From Pseudomonadota bacterium (GTDB taxonomy: Bacteria; Pseudomonadota; Gammaproteobacteria; Burkholderiales; Burkholderiaceae_D): a stretch of DNA of 9,397 bases. The DNA lies in assembly GCA_023392035.1 (NCBI GenBank), contig JAEVZY010000039.1:1-9397 (forward strand), given 5' to 3'. A program made the position numbers and the translations under genes. This document shows positions 1 to 6,525 of the stretch, piece by piece (position 1 is the stretch's first letter; every line of letters begins with the position of its first letter). The notes under the pieces were generated by a model. That model saw only the letters and a list, made by a program, of their open reading frames with translations, was not told the origin of the DNA and did no database searches.

Positions 1-708
1 GATGACGGCAGCGTGGACATCATCCGCAGTCATGCCGAGCGCCTGTCCTGGTGGGTATCGGAGCCCGATGGCGGCCAGACCGACGCCCTGATCAAGGGCT
101 TCGCGCGCGCCAGCGGCGATATCTGCGGCTGGCTGTGTTCCGACGATTTGCTGCTGCCGGGCGCGCTGGATACCGTGGCCCGCTATTTCGCCGCCCATCC
201 GGAAGTGGAGGCAGCCTACGGCCACGCGCTGTGGATCGATGAAGACGGCCGGCCCTTGCGCGCCAAGCGCGAAATGCCCTTCAAGCGCTTCGTTTTCCTG
301 CACGACTTCAACTACGTTCCGCAACCTTCCATGTTCTGGCGGCGCAGCCTGTACCAGCGCGTGGGCGGCCTCACGCCCGGCTTCGACGTCGCCATGGACA
401 ATGACTTGTGGGAGAAGTTTTCGCGGGTGACAGCAATCGGCCAGATCGACGCCTGGCTGTCCTGCATGCGCCATTACCCGCAGCAGAAGACGCGGGCCGT
501 GCGCTGGCGCCAACAGGGCGCGCGCGAAAACGATGCGATACGCCAGCGCGCAAGCAGCCTGGCCCGGCATGCGCCGGCCCAGTACCTGATGCGCAAGACG
601 GCGCGCATGCTGCGCGTGGCGCACAAGCTGGCCGCAGGCGGCTACCAGGCCCGCGTGCCCGATGAATATCTTGGATGGCTGGAATCCCATGCGACGCCGG
701 AACGCTGA
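1..708 (+). CDS. Glycosyltransferase family 2, C-terminal part (5' end outside window)
   Basis: The reading frame is open from the first base and begins with DDGSVDIIR, the nucleotide-binding 'DDGS-D-T' segment of GT-A fold family 2 transferases, so the N-terminal strand-helix-strand (roughly 35-45 residues) is missing to the left. Next come SEPDGGQTDALIKGF and ASGDICGWLCSDDLLLPGAL. The SDD is the metal/sugar-nucleotide DXD-type motif of this family. QPSMFWRRSLYQRVGGL and DNDLWEKF form the acceptor-side region found in WcaA-like enzymes. No membrane helix is visible, so it is likely cytosolic or membrane-peripheral. It would transfer a sugar from a nucleotide donor to a lipid-linked growing repeat unit; the sugar cannot be read from sequence. 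The C-terminal 60 residues are basic and probably helical. A GTG at 13 is in frame but cannot be the true start, because it would remove the donor site. The stop overlaps the next gene. Confidence 0.93.
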   Translation, partial: DDGSVDIIRSHAERLSWWVSEPDGGQTDALIKGFARASGDICGWLCSDDLLLPGALDTVARYFAAHPEVEAAYGHALWIDEDGRPLRAKREMPFKRFVFLHDFNYVPQPSMFWRRSLYQRVGGLTPGFDVAMDNDLWEKFSRVTAIGQIDAWLSCMRHYPQQKTRAVRWRQQGARENDAIRQRASSLARHAPAQYLMRKTARMLRVAHKLAAGGYQARVPDEYLGWLESHATPER

Positions 709-2332
709 GCCCTGGCCCCGGGCCTGGCTCTGGCCGGGCCTGCTCCTGCTGCTGGCGCTGCTGGCGCTGCAGGCACAGGCCGCCACCCGCCATGTGCGGC
801 CCGACGATGCACAGGCCAGCGACAGCGGCGACGGCAGCCGCGCCCATCCCTGGAAGACCCTGACGCATGCCGGCAACAGCCTGCAGCCGGGCGATACGCT
901 GGTGATTGCAGCCGGCCTGTATCGCGAGTCCCTGCTGCTCCCTGCGCGCGGCTGGTCGAGCGAGCGGCCCACCACCATCCTCGCCGAGGGGCGGGTCGAG
1001 CTGCGCGGCACGGATCTGGTGCAAGGCTGGGAAAAGCTGGGCGGCGGCGTCTTCGTCAAGCGCAACTGGCCGCAGGAACCGCAACAGGTGCTGGTGGCCG
1101 GCCGCGCCCTGCAGCAATTGGGCGGCACGATTTTCGAAGGCTATCCGGAACGCCCCGATCATGACCTGGCCGGCCTGCATGCCGACCAGGGCGGCATCTG
1201 GCCCACGCGCGTGGCGGGCGGCGAGCAGGCCTTGAAGCCCTTCAGCTTCTGGTATGACGCCAGCCGCAAATTGCTCTACGTTCGGCTGGGGGCCGACGCC
1301 GGGCTGGCACAGGCGGAAGTCGCCACCCGCACCTGGCTTTTGCGCGCGGAGAAGATGGCTGGCCTGACGGTACGCGGCCTGCGCTTTCGCTATTCCAATA
1401 CCAGCACCCTGTCGCGCCAGGGCGCGGTCACGGTGCAGGGCAATGGCAACCGGCTCGAGCAACTGGTGGTGCAAGACGCCGATGGCGTCGGCATCGAACT
1501 CGATGGCCATGACAATCAATTGCTCGATTGCGAGGTGTCGCGTGCCGGCTATCTGGGGATCAAGGCGCGCGGCGAGCGCAACACCATCGCCGGCAACCGT
1601 GTGCATCACAACAATACGCGCGGCTTCAACAAGTGGTGGGAAGCCGGCGGCATGAAGTTCATCGGCGACGACGGCTTGCGCCATTCGCGCGTGGTGCGCA
1701 ACCAGGTGGCCTTCAATCGGGGCGACGGCATCTGGTTCGACTGGGGCAACGATGACAACCTGGTCGACAACAACCAGGTCGCCTACAACAGCGGCTTCGG
1801 CATTCATTACGAAGCCAGCAGCCGCGGCCGCATTCTCGGCAACGACGTGTTCGGCAATGGCCAGCGCGGCATCTACCTGGCGCACAGCCGCGACAGCCGG
1901 GTCGAAGGCAATCTGGTGCTGGCCAATGCGCTGGAGGGCATGGTTGCCATCGACGAAAAGCGCCAGGACCCGCAAGGCCGGCTGGATCTGCGTCCGCGCA
2001 ACAACCGCTTCTTCGGCAATGTGCTGGCCTGGAACGGCGCCACGGCCTTGATCCTGCCTGGCGCTGCGCTTTCCAATGTCTCCGACAGCAATGTCTATGT
2101 GCAGAACGACGGCGATCCGCGCTTTGCGATGGACTGGCCCAAGCTCTGGAACCGCAGCATGGATCTTGCGCACTGGCGCGCAAGCCAGGGTCAGGATCTG
2201 CACTCGCGCGCGCTGCGCCAGGCCATGAGCCCGGCCTTGAAAGCGGCGCTGGCCAGGCAGGCGCTGGACCCGGACTTGAGCGAACTGAAAAAGCTGGCCA
2301 GCCCCGGCCTGGCCCAGCAGGGGAGGCGCTGA
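662..2332 (+). CDS. Exported right-handed parallel beta-helix protein (putative polysaccharide lyase/epimerase-like)
   Basis: The protein has 556 residues from ATG 662, or 547 from ATG 689 (MRRRNAEPW). Neither start has a strong Shine-Dalgarno; 689 gives the more typical short basic n-region. A signal peptide follows (WLWPGLLLLLALLALQAQA, cleavage about after residue 40), so the product is periplasmic or secreted. The mature start (RHVRPDD...GDGSRAHPWKTLTHA...LQPGDTLVIAAGLYRES) is the classic opening of pectate-lyase-like/NosD-type beta-helix proteins. Repeating coils of about 22-24 residues run from about 235 to 430, each with an N-x-(V/L) and G-(I/F) core (DNQLLDCEVSRAGYLGI, DNLVDNNQVAYNSGFGI, GRILGNDVFGNGQRGI). 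A helical tail carries LAHWRASQGQDLHS (502-515), a motif I recall from related beta-helix families. Such folds are mostly polysaccharide lyases, epimerases or binders. I cannot assign catalytic residues, so the activity is inferred. It lies in a glycosyltransferase operon and overlaps the previous gene by 20-47 nt. Confidence 0.88.
   Translation: MNILDGWNPMRRRNAEPWPRAWLWPGLLLLLALLALQAQAATRHVRPDDAQASDSGDGSRAHPWKTLTHAGNSLQPGDTLVIAAGLYRESLLLPARGWSSERPTTILAEGRVELRGTDLVQGWEKLGGGVFVKRNWPQEPQQVLVAGRALQQLGGTIFEGYPERPDHDLAGLHADQGGIWPTRVAGGEQALKPFSFWYDASRKLLYVRLGADAGLAQAEVATRTWLLRAEKMAGLTVRGLRFRYSNTSTLSRQGAVTVQGNGNRLEQLVVQDADGVGIELDGHDNQLLDCEVSRAGYLGIKARGERNTIAGNRVHHNNTRGFNKWWEAGGMKFIGDDGLRHSRVVRNQVAFNRGDGIWFDWGNDDNLVDNNQVAYNSGFGIHYEASSRGRILGNDVFGNGQRGIYLAHSRDSRVEGNLVLANALEGMVAIDEKRQDPQGRLDLRPRNNRFFGNVLAWNGATALILPGAALSNVSDSNVYVQNDGDPRFAMDWPKLWNRSMDLAHWRASQGQDLHSRALRQAMSPALKAALARQALDPDLSELKKLASPGLAQQGRR
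2321..2326 (+). promoter_or_regulatory. Ribosome binding site of the first GT4 gene
   Basis: GGGAGG lies 8 nt before ATG 2335, inside the last codons of the beta-helix gene. It is the strongest Shine-Dalgarno in this operon and fixes the start of the downstream gene. Confidence 0.7.
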
Positions 2333-2334
2333 GC

Positions 2335-3504
2335 ATGCCCTCGCTGCGCATCCTGGTGATCCACAACCACTATCGGCATCGCGGCGGCGAAGACGTGGTG
2401 GTGGACGATGAAGTGCAGCTGCTGCGCGAGAACGGGCACATGGTGCAGGTCTGGGCGCGCGACAATGCCAGCATCGAGGGCATGGCGCGCATGGCGCTGG
2501 CGCGCGAGACGGTGTGGTCCACCCGCACCACCAGCGAACTGAATCGTTGCATGGCCGAGTTCAATCCGGACCTGATCCACGTCCACAACAGCTTTCCGCT
2601 GGTTTCGCCTTCGCTGTATTGGGGTGCGGCCCGCCATGGCTGCCCGGTGGTGCAGACCCTGCACAACTTCCGCCTGCTGTGCCTGCAGGCCATGTTCCTG
2701 CGCAACAACCGGGTCTGCGAGGACTGCATGGGCACCGCGCCCTGGCGCGGCGTGGTGCGCGGCTGCTATCACGGCTCGCCCAGCCAGTCGGCGGTGCTGG
2801 CCGGCATGCTGGTGGTGCACCGCGGCCTGGGCACGTTTCAACGCAAGGTCACGCGCTACATCGCGCTCAACGAATTCTCGCGCGAGAAATTCATCCAGGG
2901 CGGACTGCCGGCGGCGCGCATTGCGGTCAAGCCGAATTTCGTCGCCTGCCAGCCGGGACCGGAGCAGCTGCGCAAGGGCGCTCTGTTCGTCGGCCGGCTG
3001 TCGGTGGAAAAGGGCCTGACGCTGTTGGGACAGGCGCTGCAAAAACTGCCGGGACACAGCGTCGATGTGGTGGGCGATGGCCCGGAGCTGGCGGCCGTCA
3101 AAACCCATCCGCAGATGCGTTCGCTGGGCAAGCGCGACCGGCTGCAGGTGTTGAGCCTGATGCAAAGCGCAGCCTTCCTGGTCATGCCCAGCATCTGGTA
3201 TGAAACCTTCGGCCTGGTGCAGATGGAGGCGCTGGCCTGCGGGTTGCCGGTGATCGCGCCGCGCATGGGATCGATGCAGGAAATGATCGAGCACATGCAT
3301 ACCGGCCTGCTGTTCGAGCCGGGCAGCGCGGATGATCTGGCGCGCTGGATGGAATGGGCCTGGAACCACCCCCATGAGATGGCCGCCATGGGGCGCAATG
3401 CGCGGCAGGACTACCTGGCCAAGTACACCCCGGAGCTGAACTACCGGCGCCTGCTTTCCATATACGAAGACGCAATCGACGAAATGAGGGCGGACATATC
3501 GTGA
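2335..3504 (+). CDS. Glycosyltransferase family 4 (GT-B) with four-cysteine insert
   Basis: The 389-residue length is normal for GT4. The N-terminal Rossmann domain begins LRILVIHNHYRHRGGEDVV, with the glycine-rich acceptor-domain loop, followed by PDLIHVHNSFPLVSPS (about 78-93). The C-terminal donor domain has ALFVGRLSVEKGL (216-228; R221 and K226 are the usual donor-phosphate contacts), VVGDGPEL (245-252), and the retaining-GT4 E-x7-E motif in YETFGLVQMEALACGLPVIA (E290, E298). It is probably a cytosolic, membrane-associated retaining transferase that adds a sugar to the lipid-linked repeat unit; donor and acceptor are unknown. Between the halves of the N-domain, C116, C128, C131 and C144 (RVCEDCMG...RGCYHGS) form a CxxC-type cluster that could bind a metal or hold the acceptor loop. 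The start is ATG 2335, 2 nt after the beta-helix stop and preceded by GGGAGG. The 3' end overlaps the next gene by 4 nt. Confidence 0.95.
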   Translation: MPSLRILVIHNHYRHRGGEDVVVDDEVQLLRENGHMVQVWARDNASIEGMARMALARETVWSTRTTSELNRCMAEFNPDLIHVHNSFPLVSPSLYWGAARHGCPVVQTLHNFRLLCLQAMFLRNNRVCEDCMGTAPWRGVVRGCYHGSPSQSAVLAGMLVVHRGLGTFQRKVTRYIALNEFSREKFIQGGLPAARIAVKPNFVACQPGPEQLRKGALFVGRLSVEKGLTLLGQALQKLPGHSVDVVGDGPELAAVKTHPQMRSLGKRDRLQVLSLMQSAAFLVMPSIWYETFGLVQMEALACGLPVIAPRMGSMQEMIEHMHTGLLFEPGSADDLARWMEWAWNHPHEMAAMGRNARQDYLAKYTPELNYRRLLSIYEDAIDEMRADIS

Positions 3505-4745
3505 ACGGCATCCCGCAAGCTCTGCCTGAGGACCTTGAAATCCAAGGCAATTTGCTGCGCCATGCCTGGCTGGCGTCGGTGGGCGGGTCGCGCCGGGCAC
3601 AGCCGGTGCTGGTGGCCAGCCTGATGCGCGAGCGCGGGCCGACCGGCCTGCAAACCCATGTGCGCGCCTTCCGTGCAGCCATGCGCGAAAGCGGGCAGGA
3701 TGCCGCCCTATGCACGCCATGGCATGCGCCCTGGTGGCAATCAGGCGCGGCCTGGATCGGACGGCGCCTGGTGCGCATGGCTTCGAGCGCGGTCGAGGTC
3801 GGCTGGCATCGCAGCACCCATCAAATGCTGTTGACGCGCGCGCTGAAGTCGACCCTGGCGCGGCATCGCGGGGGCTGCGTGGTGTATGCCCAGTGCCCGG
3901 TGGCGGCGCTGGCCGCGCTTTCGGCGCGCAAGACTTGCCGGCAGGCGGTGGTGATGGCGGTGCATTTCAATATTTCGCAAGCCGACGAATGGCTGGGCAA
4001 GGGACTCATCGGCGCCGGCAGCAAGCAGTACAACCGGATTCGCAAGCAGGAAGAAAACGTGATGCCGCGCCTGGATGGCCTGGTCTTCGTCTCCGAATTC
4101 ATGCGCAATGAAGTGCTGGAACGCATTCCCGAGGCGGAGCAGATTCCATCCGTGGTGCTGCCCAACTTCGTGCCCGACCCCGGACCTTGTCCGCAGGCCA
4201 CGCCGGAAGCCGACCTGATTTCGATCGGTTCGCTGGAGCCGCGCAAGAATCATCTTTATCTGCTGGACATAGTCGCCGCCGCGCGCGACATGGGCACGCC
4301 CCTGAAGCTGACCCTGGCCGGCGACGGCCCGCAGCGCGCCGCCCTGCAGGCGCGGGTACGTATGCTGGGCCTGGACAGCCAGGTGCGCTTTGCCGGCTAT
4401 GTGGAAGATGCGGCGCGCCTGCTGCGCCGGCATCGCGCCTACATTCATACCGCCGACATGGAAAACATGCCGCTGACGCTGATCGAGGCGCTGGCCTATT
4501 CAAGGCCGGTGTTTGCGCCGCCGGTGGGCGGCATACCGGAAATCTTCCGCGATGGCCAAGAAGGCCGCTTTCTACCGAAAAGCAATCCGGTCGAAGCCGC
4601 GACCCTGGTACTGGACTGGCTGCGGCAGCCGGCGCGACTGGCGGTAGCCAATCTCGCCGCGCGCGAGCGCTTCCTGGAAAACTTCGAGAGCAGCGTGGTG
4701 GCGACGCGCCTGGCCGGCTTCCTGCAATCGGTGGCGGTGCATTGA
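3501..4745 (+). CDS. Glycosyltransferase family 4 (GT-B), last gene of the operon
   Basis: The 414-residue protein starts at GTG 3501, sharing the GTGA overlap with the preceding stop, which points to translational coupling; a weak AGGG/GGCGGA sequence lies 6-10 nt upstream. The first 33 residues are polar and look like an extension. The N-domain proper begins PVLVASLMRERGPTGLQTHVRAF (35-57), where GPTGLQTH is the acceptor-domain glycine loop. LDGLVFVSEFMRNEV (191-205) and VVLPNFVPDP bridge to the donor domain. That domain has LISIGSLEPRKNH (239-251, K249), LTLAGDGPQ (270-278), VRFAGYVED (295-303) and the E-x7-E motif ENMPLTLIE (E321, E329), followed by PVGGIPEI. It is most likely a retaining sugar transferase acting on the same lipid-linked oligosaccharide as its neighbours; specificity cannot be read. 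It is the last + strand gene before a convergent hydrolase. Confidence 0.94.
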   Translation: MNGIPQALPEDLEIQGNLLRHAWLASVGGSRRAQPVLVASLMRERGPTGLQTHVRAFRAAMRESGQDAALCTPWHAPWWQSGAAWIGRRLVRMASSAVEVGWHRSTHQMLLTRALKSTLARHRGGCVVYAQCPVAALAALSARKTCRQAVVMAVHFNISQADEWLGKGLIGAGSKQYNRIRKQEENVMPRLDGLVFVSEFMRNEVLERIPEAEQIPSVVLPNFVPDPGPCPQATPEADLISIGSLEPRKNHLYLLDIVAAARDMGTPLKLTLAGDGPQRAALQARVRMLGLDSQVRFAGYVEDAARLLRRHRAYIHTADMENMPLTLIEALAYSRPVFAPPVGGIPEIFRDGQEGRFLPKSNPVEAATLVLDWLRQPARLAVANLAARERFLENFESSVVATRLAGFLQSVAVH

Positions 4746-4750
4746 TGGCG

Positions 4751-4782
4751 TGGGGTCAGGCAGCCGGCGGTGCCAGACCCCA
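4751..4782. terminator. Hairpin between convergent genes, candidate bidirectional terminator
   Basis: TGGGGTC (4751-4757) pairs with GACCCCA (4776-4782), and inside it GGCA (4759-4762) pairs with TGCC (4771-4774) across an A:A mismatch, leaving an 8-nt GC-rich loop. It fills most of the 43-nt gap between the + strand GT4 stop and the - strand hydrolase stop, as expected for a shared terminator. There is no immediate T-run on the + side (the nearest TTTT is at 4799-4802) and none on the - side, so it is not a textbook Rho-independent terminator. Confidence 0.45.
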
Positions 4783-4788
4783 TGGACG

Positions 4789-6273
4789 TCACTGCAGCTT
4801 TTCCACCAACACCGGCTTCATCCCCACGGACAGCGTCTGACCAGCGCTGACCGCTGCACTGCTGCCGTCGATCATTCGCATACGGGTATAGCCGCTGGGC
4901 GCCACATAACTGCTGCTGCCGCTGGCGCTCCACACGATCTGCGCTTCATAGCCGTTGGCGCGCGAGAGCTTGCAGCTGTAGAGGTTGCCGCTGGTGACGC
5001 AAGGCGAGAAGCCGGCGCCGACCAACCAGTCGTACACCTGGCCATAGGCGATGCCCGGCTTGAGCACGGTCTTGGTCGTGCGGTCATACAGCGTGCCCCA
5101 GTTGAAGTGCTCCCAGCCGTACCAGAAGCTGCGGTCGATGGCGTGATGCACGCTCAGCACCAGATAGCGCGACAGCCAGGCCGCCTGCTGATCCTGGTCG
5201 CTGCCCATGGGCCAGGTGCTGTCGCCCCAGCTGTGCTCGGTGTCCCACAAGGGCTTGCCGGTGATGCCGTACTTGCTGCGCAGGCTGCGCATATCGGTCA
5301 TCAGGGCATTCAGGTATTCCGGCGGACCGTAGAGGTAACCGTGGAAGGCCAGGATGTCGGTGTAGGCAGTGCCGCCGGCGGCCAGGTAGCCGTCCAGCCA
5401 GGAAGCCGAGGAGCTGCCTTGCGGCGCGGGACTCAGCACACTGGCGCCGGCGTTCCTGATGATGGGATAGGCGATCCTGGCCATTTCCACCAGTTGCGCA
5501 TTGCTGCCTTTCCAGAAGTTGCCGGCATTGGGCTCGTTCCAGAGTTCGTAGTATTTGATCTTGCCCTTGTAGCGGGTGGTCAGGGCGGTGACGAAATTGG
5601 TCCAGGCCGCCGAGGTCGGCGCATAGCAGGACGCGGTGCCGCCGCCATCGCAGGCGCCGCCCGGATTGCTGGAGGCCCAGGTCGGGGTATAGCCAAAGGT
5701 GTAGACCAGGTCCACGCCGTGCGCCAGCGAGTCATTCACCAGCGCGTCGAGGTTGCTCCAGTTGTAGACGCCATTGGAAGGATTGAGGTCGGACCAGGCC
5801 ACGCCCGGCCACGAATCCCAGGTGCGCTGGATGGAAAACTTGACACTCGGCCAGCCGTCGTAAGTCTGGGCTGCGATGTGCATGCCGAAAAATTCCGGGC
5901 CGACGATGCGGCCGACGATGGTGCTGCCGCCGCTGGTACCGCCTGTGGTGCCGCCCGTGGTGGTGCCGCCCGTGGTGGTATCACCGGCGGTGGTGCCGCC
6001 GGTGGTGGTGCCGCCGGTGGTGGTACCTCCCGTGCTGGTATCACCGGTGCTTGTACCGCCGGTGCTTGTACCGCCGGTGGAATTGCCGCCTTTGCCGTTA
6101 TTGTTCTTCTTGCCCAGGATATCGGCGCTGCCGCTGTCCACGCTTTGCGCGCTGGCCACTTCGCTGCCGGTGCTGCTGCCGCTGCTGCCGCCACAGGCCG
6201 TGAGCAAAACGATCACACTCGCGGCCAAGGCGCTGCCCAATCGGGCGCGCCAGCCTCCCCTTGCTGCATTCAT
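4789..6273 (-). CDS. Lipoprotein glycoside hydrolase, GH39/GH5-like (PslG-type) with Thr-Gly linker
   Basis: The 494-residue protein starts at ATG 6273, chosen for GGGGAG 7 nt upstream and because it begins directly with a lipoprotein signal (MNAARGGWRARLGSALAASVIVLLTAC). An in-frame ATG at 6384 would add 37 residues with no signal character. The lipobox LTAC gives lipidation at C27 with G at +2, favouring outer-membrane sorting. A low-complexity linker (about 30-118) contains pentapeptide repeats. The catalytic domain starts at IVGPEFFGMHIA (123-134) and shows a TIM-barrel clan A layout: SIQRTWDSWPGVAWSDLNP, YYELWNEPN (acid/base E247), DILAFHGY and LWDTEHSWG (nucleophile E346). C208/C216 and two C-terminal cysteines may form disulfides. 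The family includes beta-xylosidases and PslG, an endoglycosidase trimming Psl exopolysaccharide. Its position convergent to the glycosyltransferase operon suggests it acts on that operon's polymer. The substrate is inferred, and assignment to GH39 rather than another clan A family is likely but not certain. Confidence 0.88.
   Translation of the reverse strand: MNAARGGWRARLGSALAASVIVLLTACGGSSGSSTGSEVASAQSVDSGSADILGKKNNNGKGGNSTGGTSTGGTSTGDTSTGGTTTGGTTTGGTTAGDTTTGGTTTGGTTGGTSGGSTIVGRIVGPEFFGMHIAAQTYDGWPSVKFSIQRTWDSWPGVAWSDLNPSNGVYNWSNLDALVNDSLAHGVDLVYTFGYTPTWASSNPGGACDGGGTASCYAPTSAAWTNFVTALTTRYKGKIKYYELWNEPNAGNFWKGSNAQLVEMARIAYPIIRNAGASVLSPAPQGSSSASWLDGYLAAGGTAYTDILAFHGYLYGPPEYLNALMTDMRSLRSKYGITGKPLWDTEHSWGDSTWPMGSDQDQQAAWLSRYLVLSVHHAIDRSFWYGWEHFNWGTLYDRTTKTVLKPGIAYGQVYDWLVGAGFSPCVTSGNLYSCKLSRANGYEAQIVWSASGSSSYVAPSGYTRMRMIDGSSAAVSAGQTLSVGMKPVLVEKLQ
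5947..6081 (-). repeat. Nine 15-bp tandem repeats coding (S/T)TGGT pentapeptides
   Basis: Nine consecutive five-residue units, residues 65-109 of the hydrolase: STGGT, STGGT, STGDT, STGGT, TTGGT, TTGGT, TAGDT, TTGGT, TTGGT. A decayed tail (TGGTSGGS) extends to 5923. At DNA level the period is 15 bp with near-identical neighbouring units, so copy number could change by slippage while keeping frame. Protein-wise it is a flexible, Thr/Ser-rich spacer between the lipid anchor and the catalytic barrel. Confidence 0.9.
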
Positions 6274-6280
6274 GACTTCA

Positions 6281-6286
6281 CTCCCC
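6281..6286 (-). promoter_or_regulatory. Ribosome binding site of the glycoside hydrolase
   Basis: GGGGAG on the - strand, 7 nt before ATG 6273. It decides the start codon in favour of 6273 over the in-frame ATG at 6384. Confidence 0.7.
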
Positions 6287-6302
6287 AGTGATACCGTGTT
6301 CG

Positions 6303-6321
6303 GCTTGCCGCAATGGCAAGC
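6303..6321 (-). promoter_or_regulatory. Perfect inverted repeat in the hydrolase 5' leader
   Basis: GCTTGCC (6303-6309) and GGCAAGC (6315-6321) form a perfect 7-bp inverted repeat around a 5-nt spacer, 30 nt upstream of the hydrolase start. It could be an RNA hairpin in the leader or a dimeric repressor operator. It is not followed by a T-run, so it is not an obvious attenuator. Confidence 0.4.
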
Positions 6322-6342
6322 GAAGCACTTTTGTGTGCGCCG

Positions 6343-6371
6343 TTCGATTACCGAGGGAAAGAAAAAGTTCC
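6343..6371 (-). promoter_or_regulatory. Possible ECF-sigma-like promoter for the hydrolase
   Basis: On the - strand GGAACTT (6365-6371) is followed after 17 nt by TCGAA (6343-6347). GGAACTT matches the -35 element of sigma-E/ECF promoters, while the -10-like part is a weak match and the spacer is slightly long. It lies 70-98 nt upstream of the start codon, and no convincing sigma-70 pair was seen nearby. This is a motif match only. Confidence 0.22.
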
Positions 6372-6507
6372 GTTCGGAAATCATTGACGGCCAGGCCTTG
6401 CCTGTTCGTCAGCAGCGCCGGGAAGGGGTCTGTTCATCAAGCGCTTGCCTGCCCGCGCATGCGCAGGCGGCATTGATGTTTTTGCAGGAGGGCTTGGGCT
6501 TGGAGGC

Positions 6508-6522
6508 GCCGCCTGTGGCGGC
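6508..6522 (-). terminator. Short GC hairpin just after the RDD gene
   Basis: GCCGCC (6508-6513) and GGCGGC (6517-6522) form a 6-bp stem with a 3-nt loop, 3 nt past the RDD stop codon. There is no T-run after it, so termination is only suggested by position. The rest of the gap (6274-6507) holds the hydrolase leader, a GCGCATGCGC palindrome at 6455-6464 and no convincing gene. Confidence 0.25.
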
Positions 6523-6525
6523 TGT

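Noticed and set aside
371..2203. 610-codon open frame on the - strand
   Set aside because: It lies wholly antisense to the GT2 and beta-helix genes, has low-complexity Ala/His/Gln/Arg composition and no recognisable domain. Long shadow frames are expected in GC-rich DNA.
2191..3720. 509-codon open frame on the - strand
   Set aside because: Antisense to the first GT4 gene, with biased His/Gln/Arg/Ala composition and no domain.
5923..6081. CRISPR-like or intergenic tandem array
   Set aside because: The 15-bp units have no spacers and lie in frame inside a clear coding region.
4750..6291. 513-codon open frame on the + strand opposite the hydrolase
   Set aside because: The - strand product has a lipobox and both catalytic glutamate motifs. 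The + product is Ala/Gly/Val-rich with no domain, and its repeats only mirror the linker repeat.
6274..6384. Upstream in-frame start extending the hydrolase by 37 residues
   Set aside because: The extension would bury the lipoprotein signal behind a charged, Cys-containing segment. A good ribosome binding site sits before the ATG at 6273.
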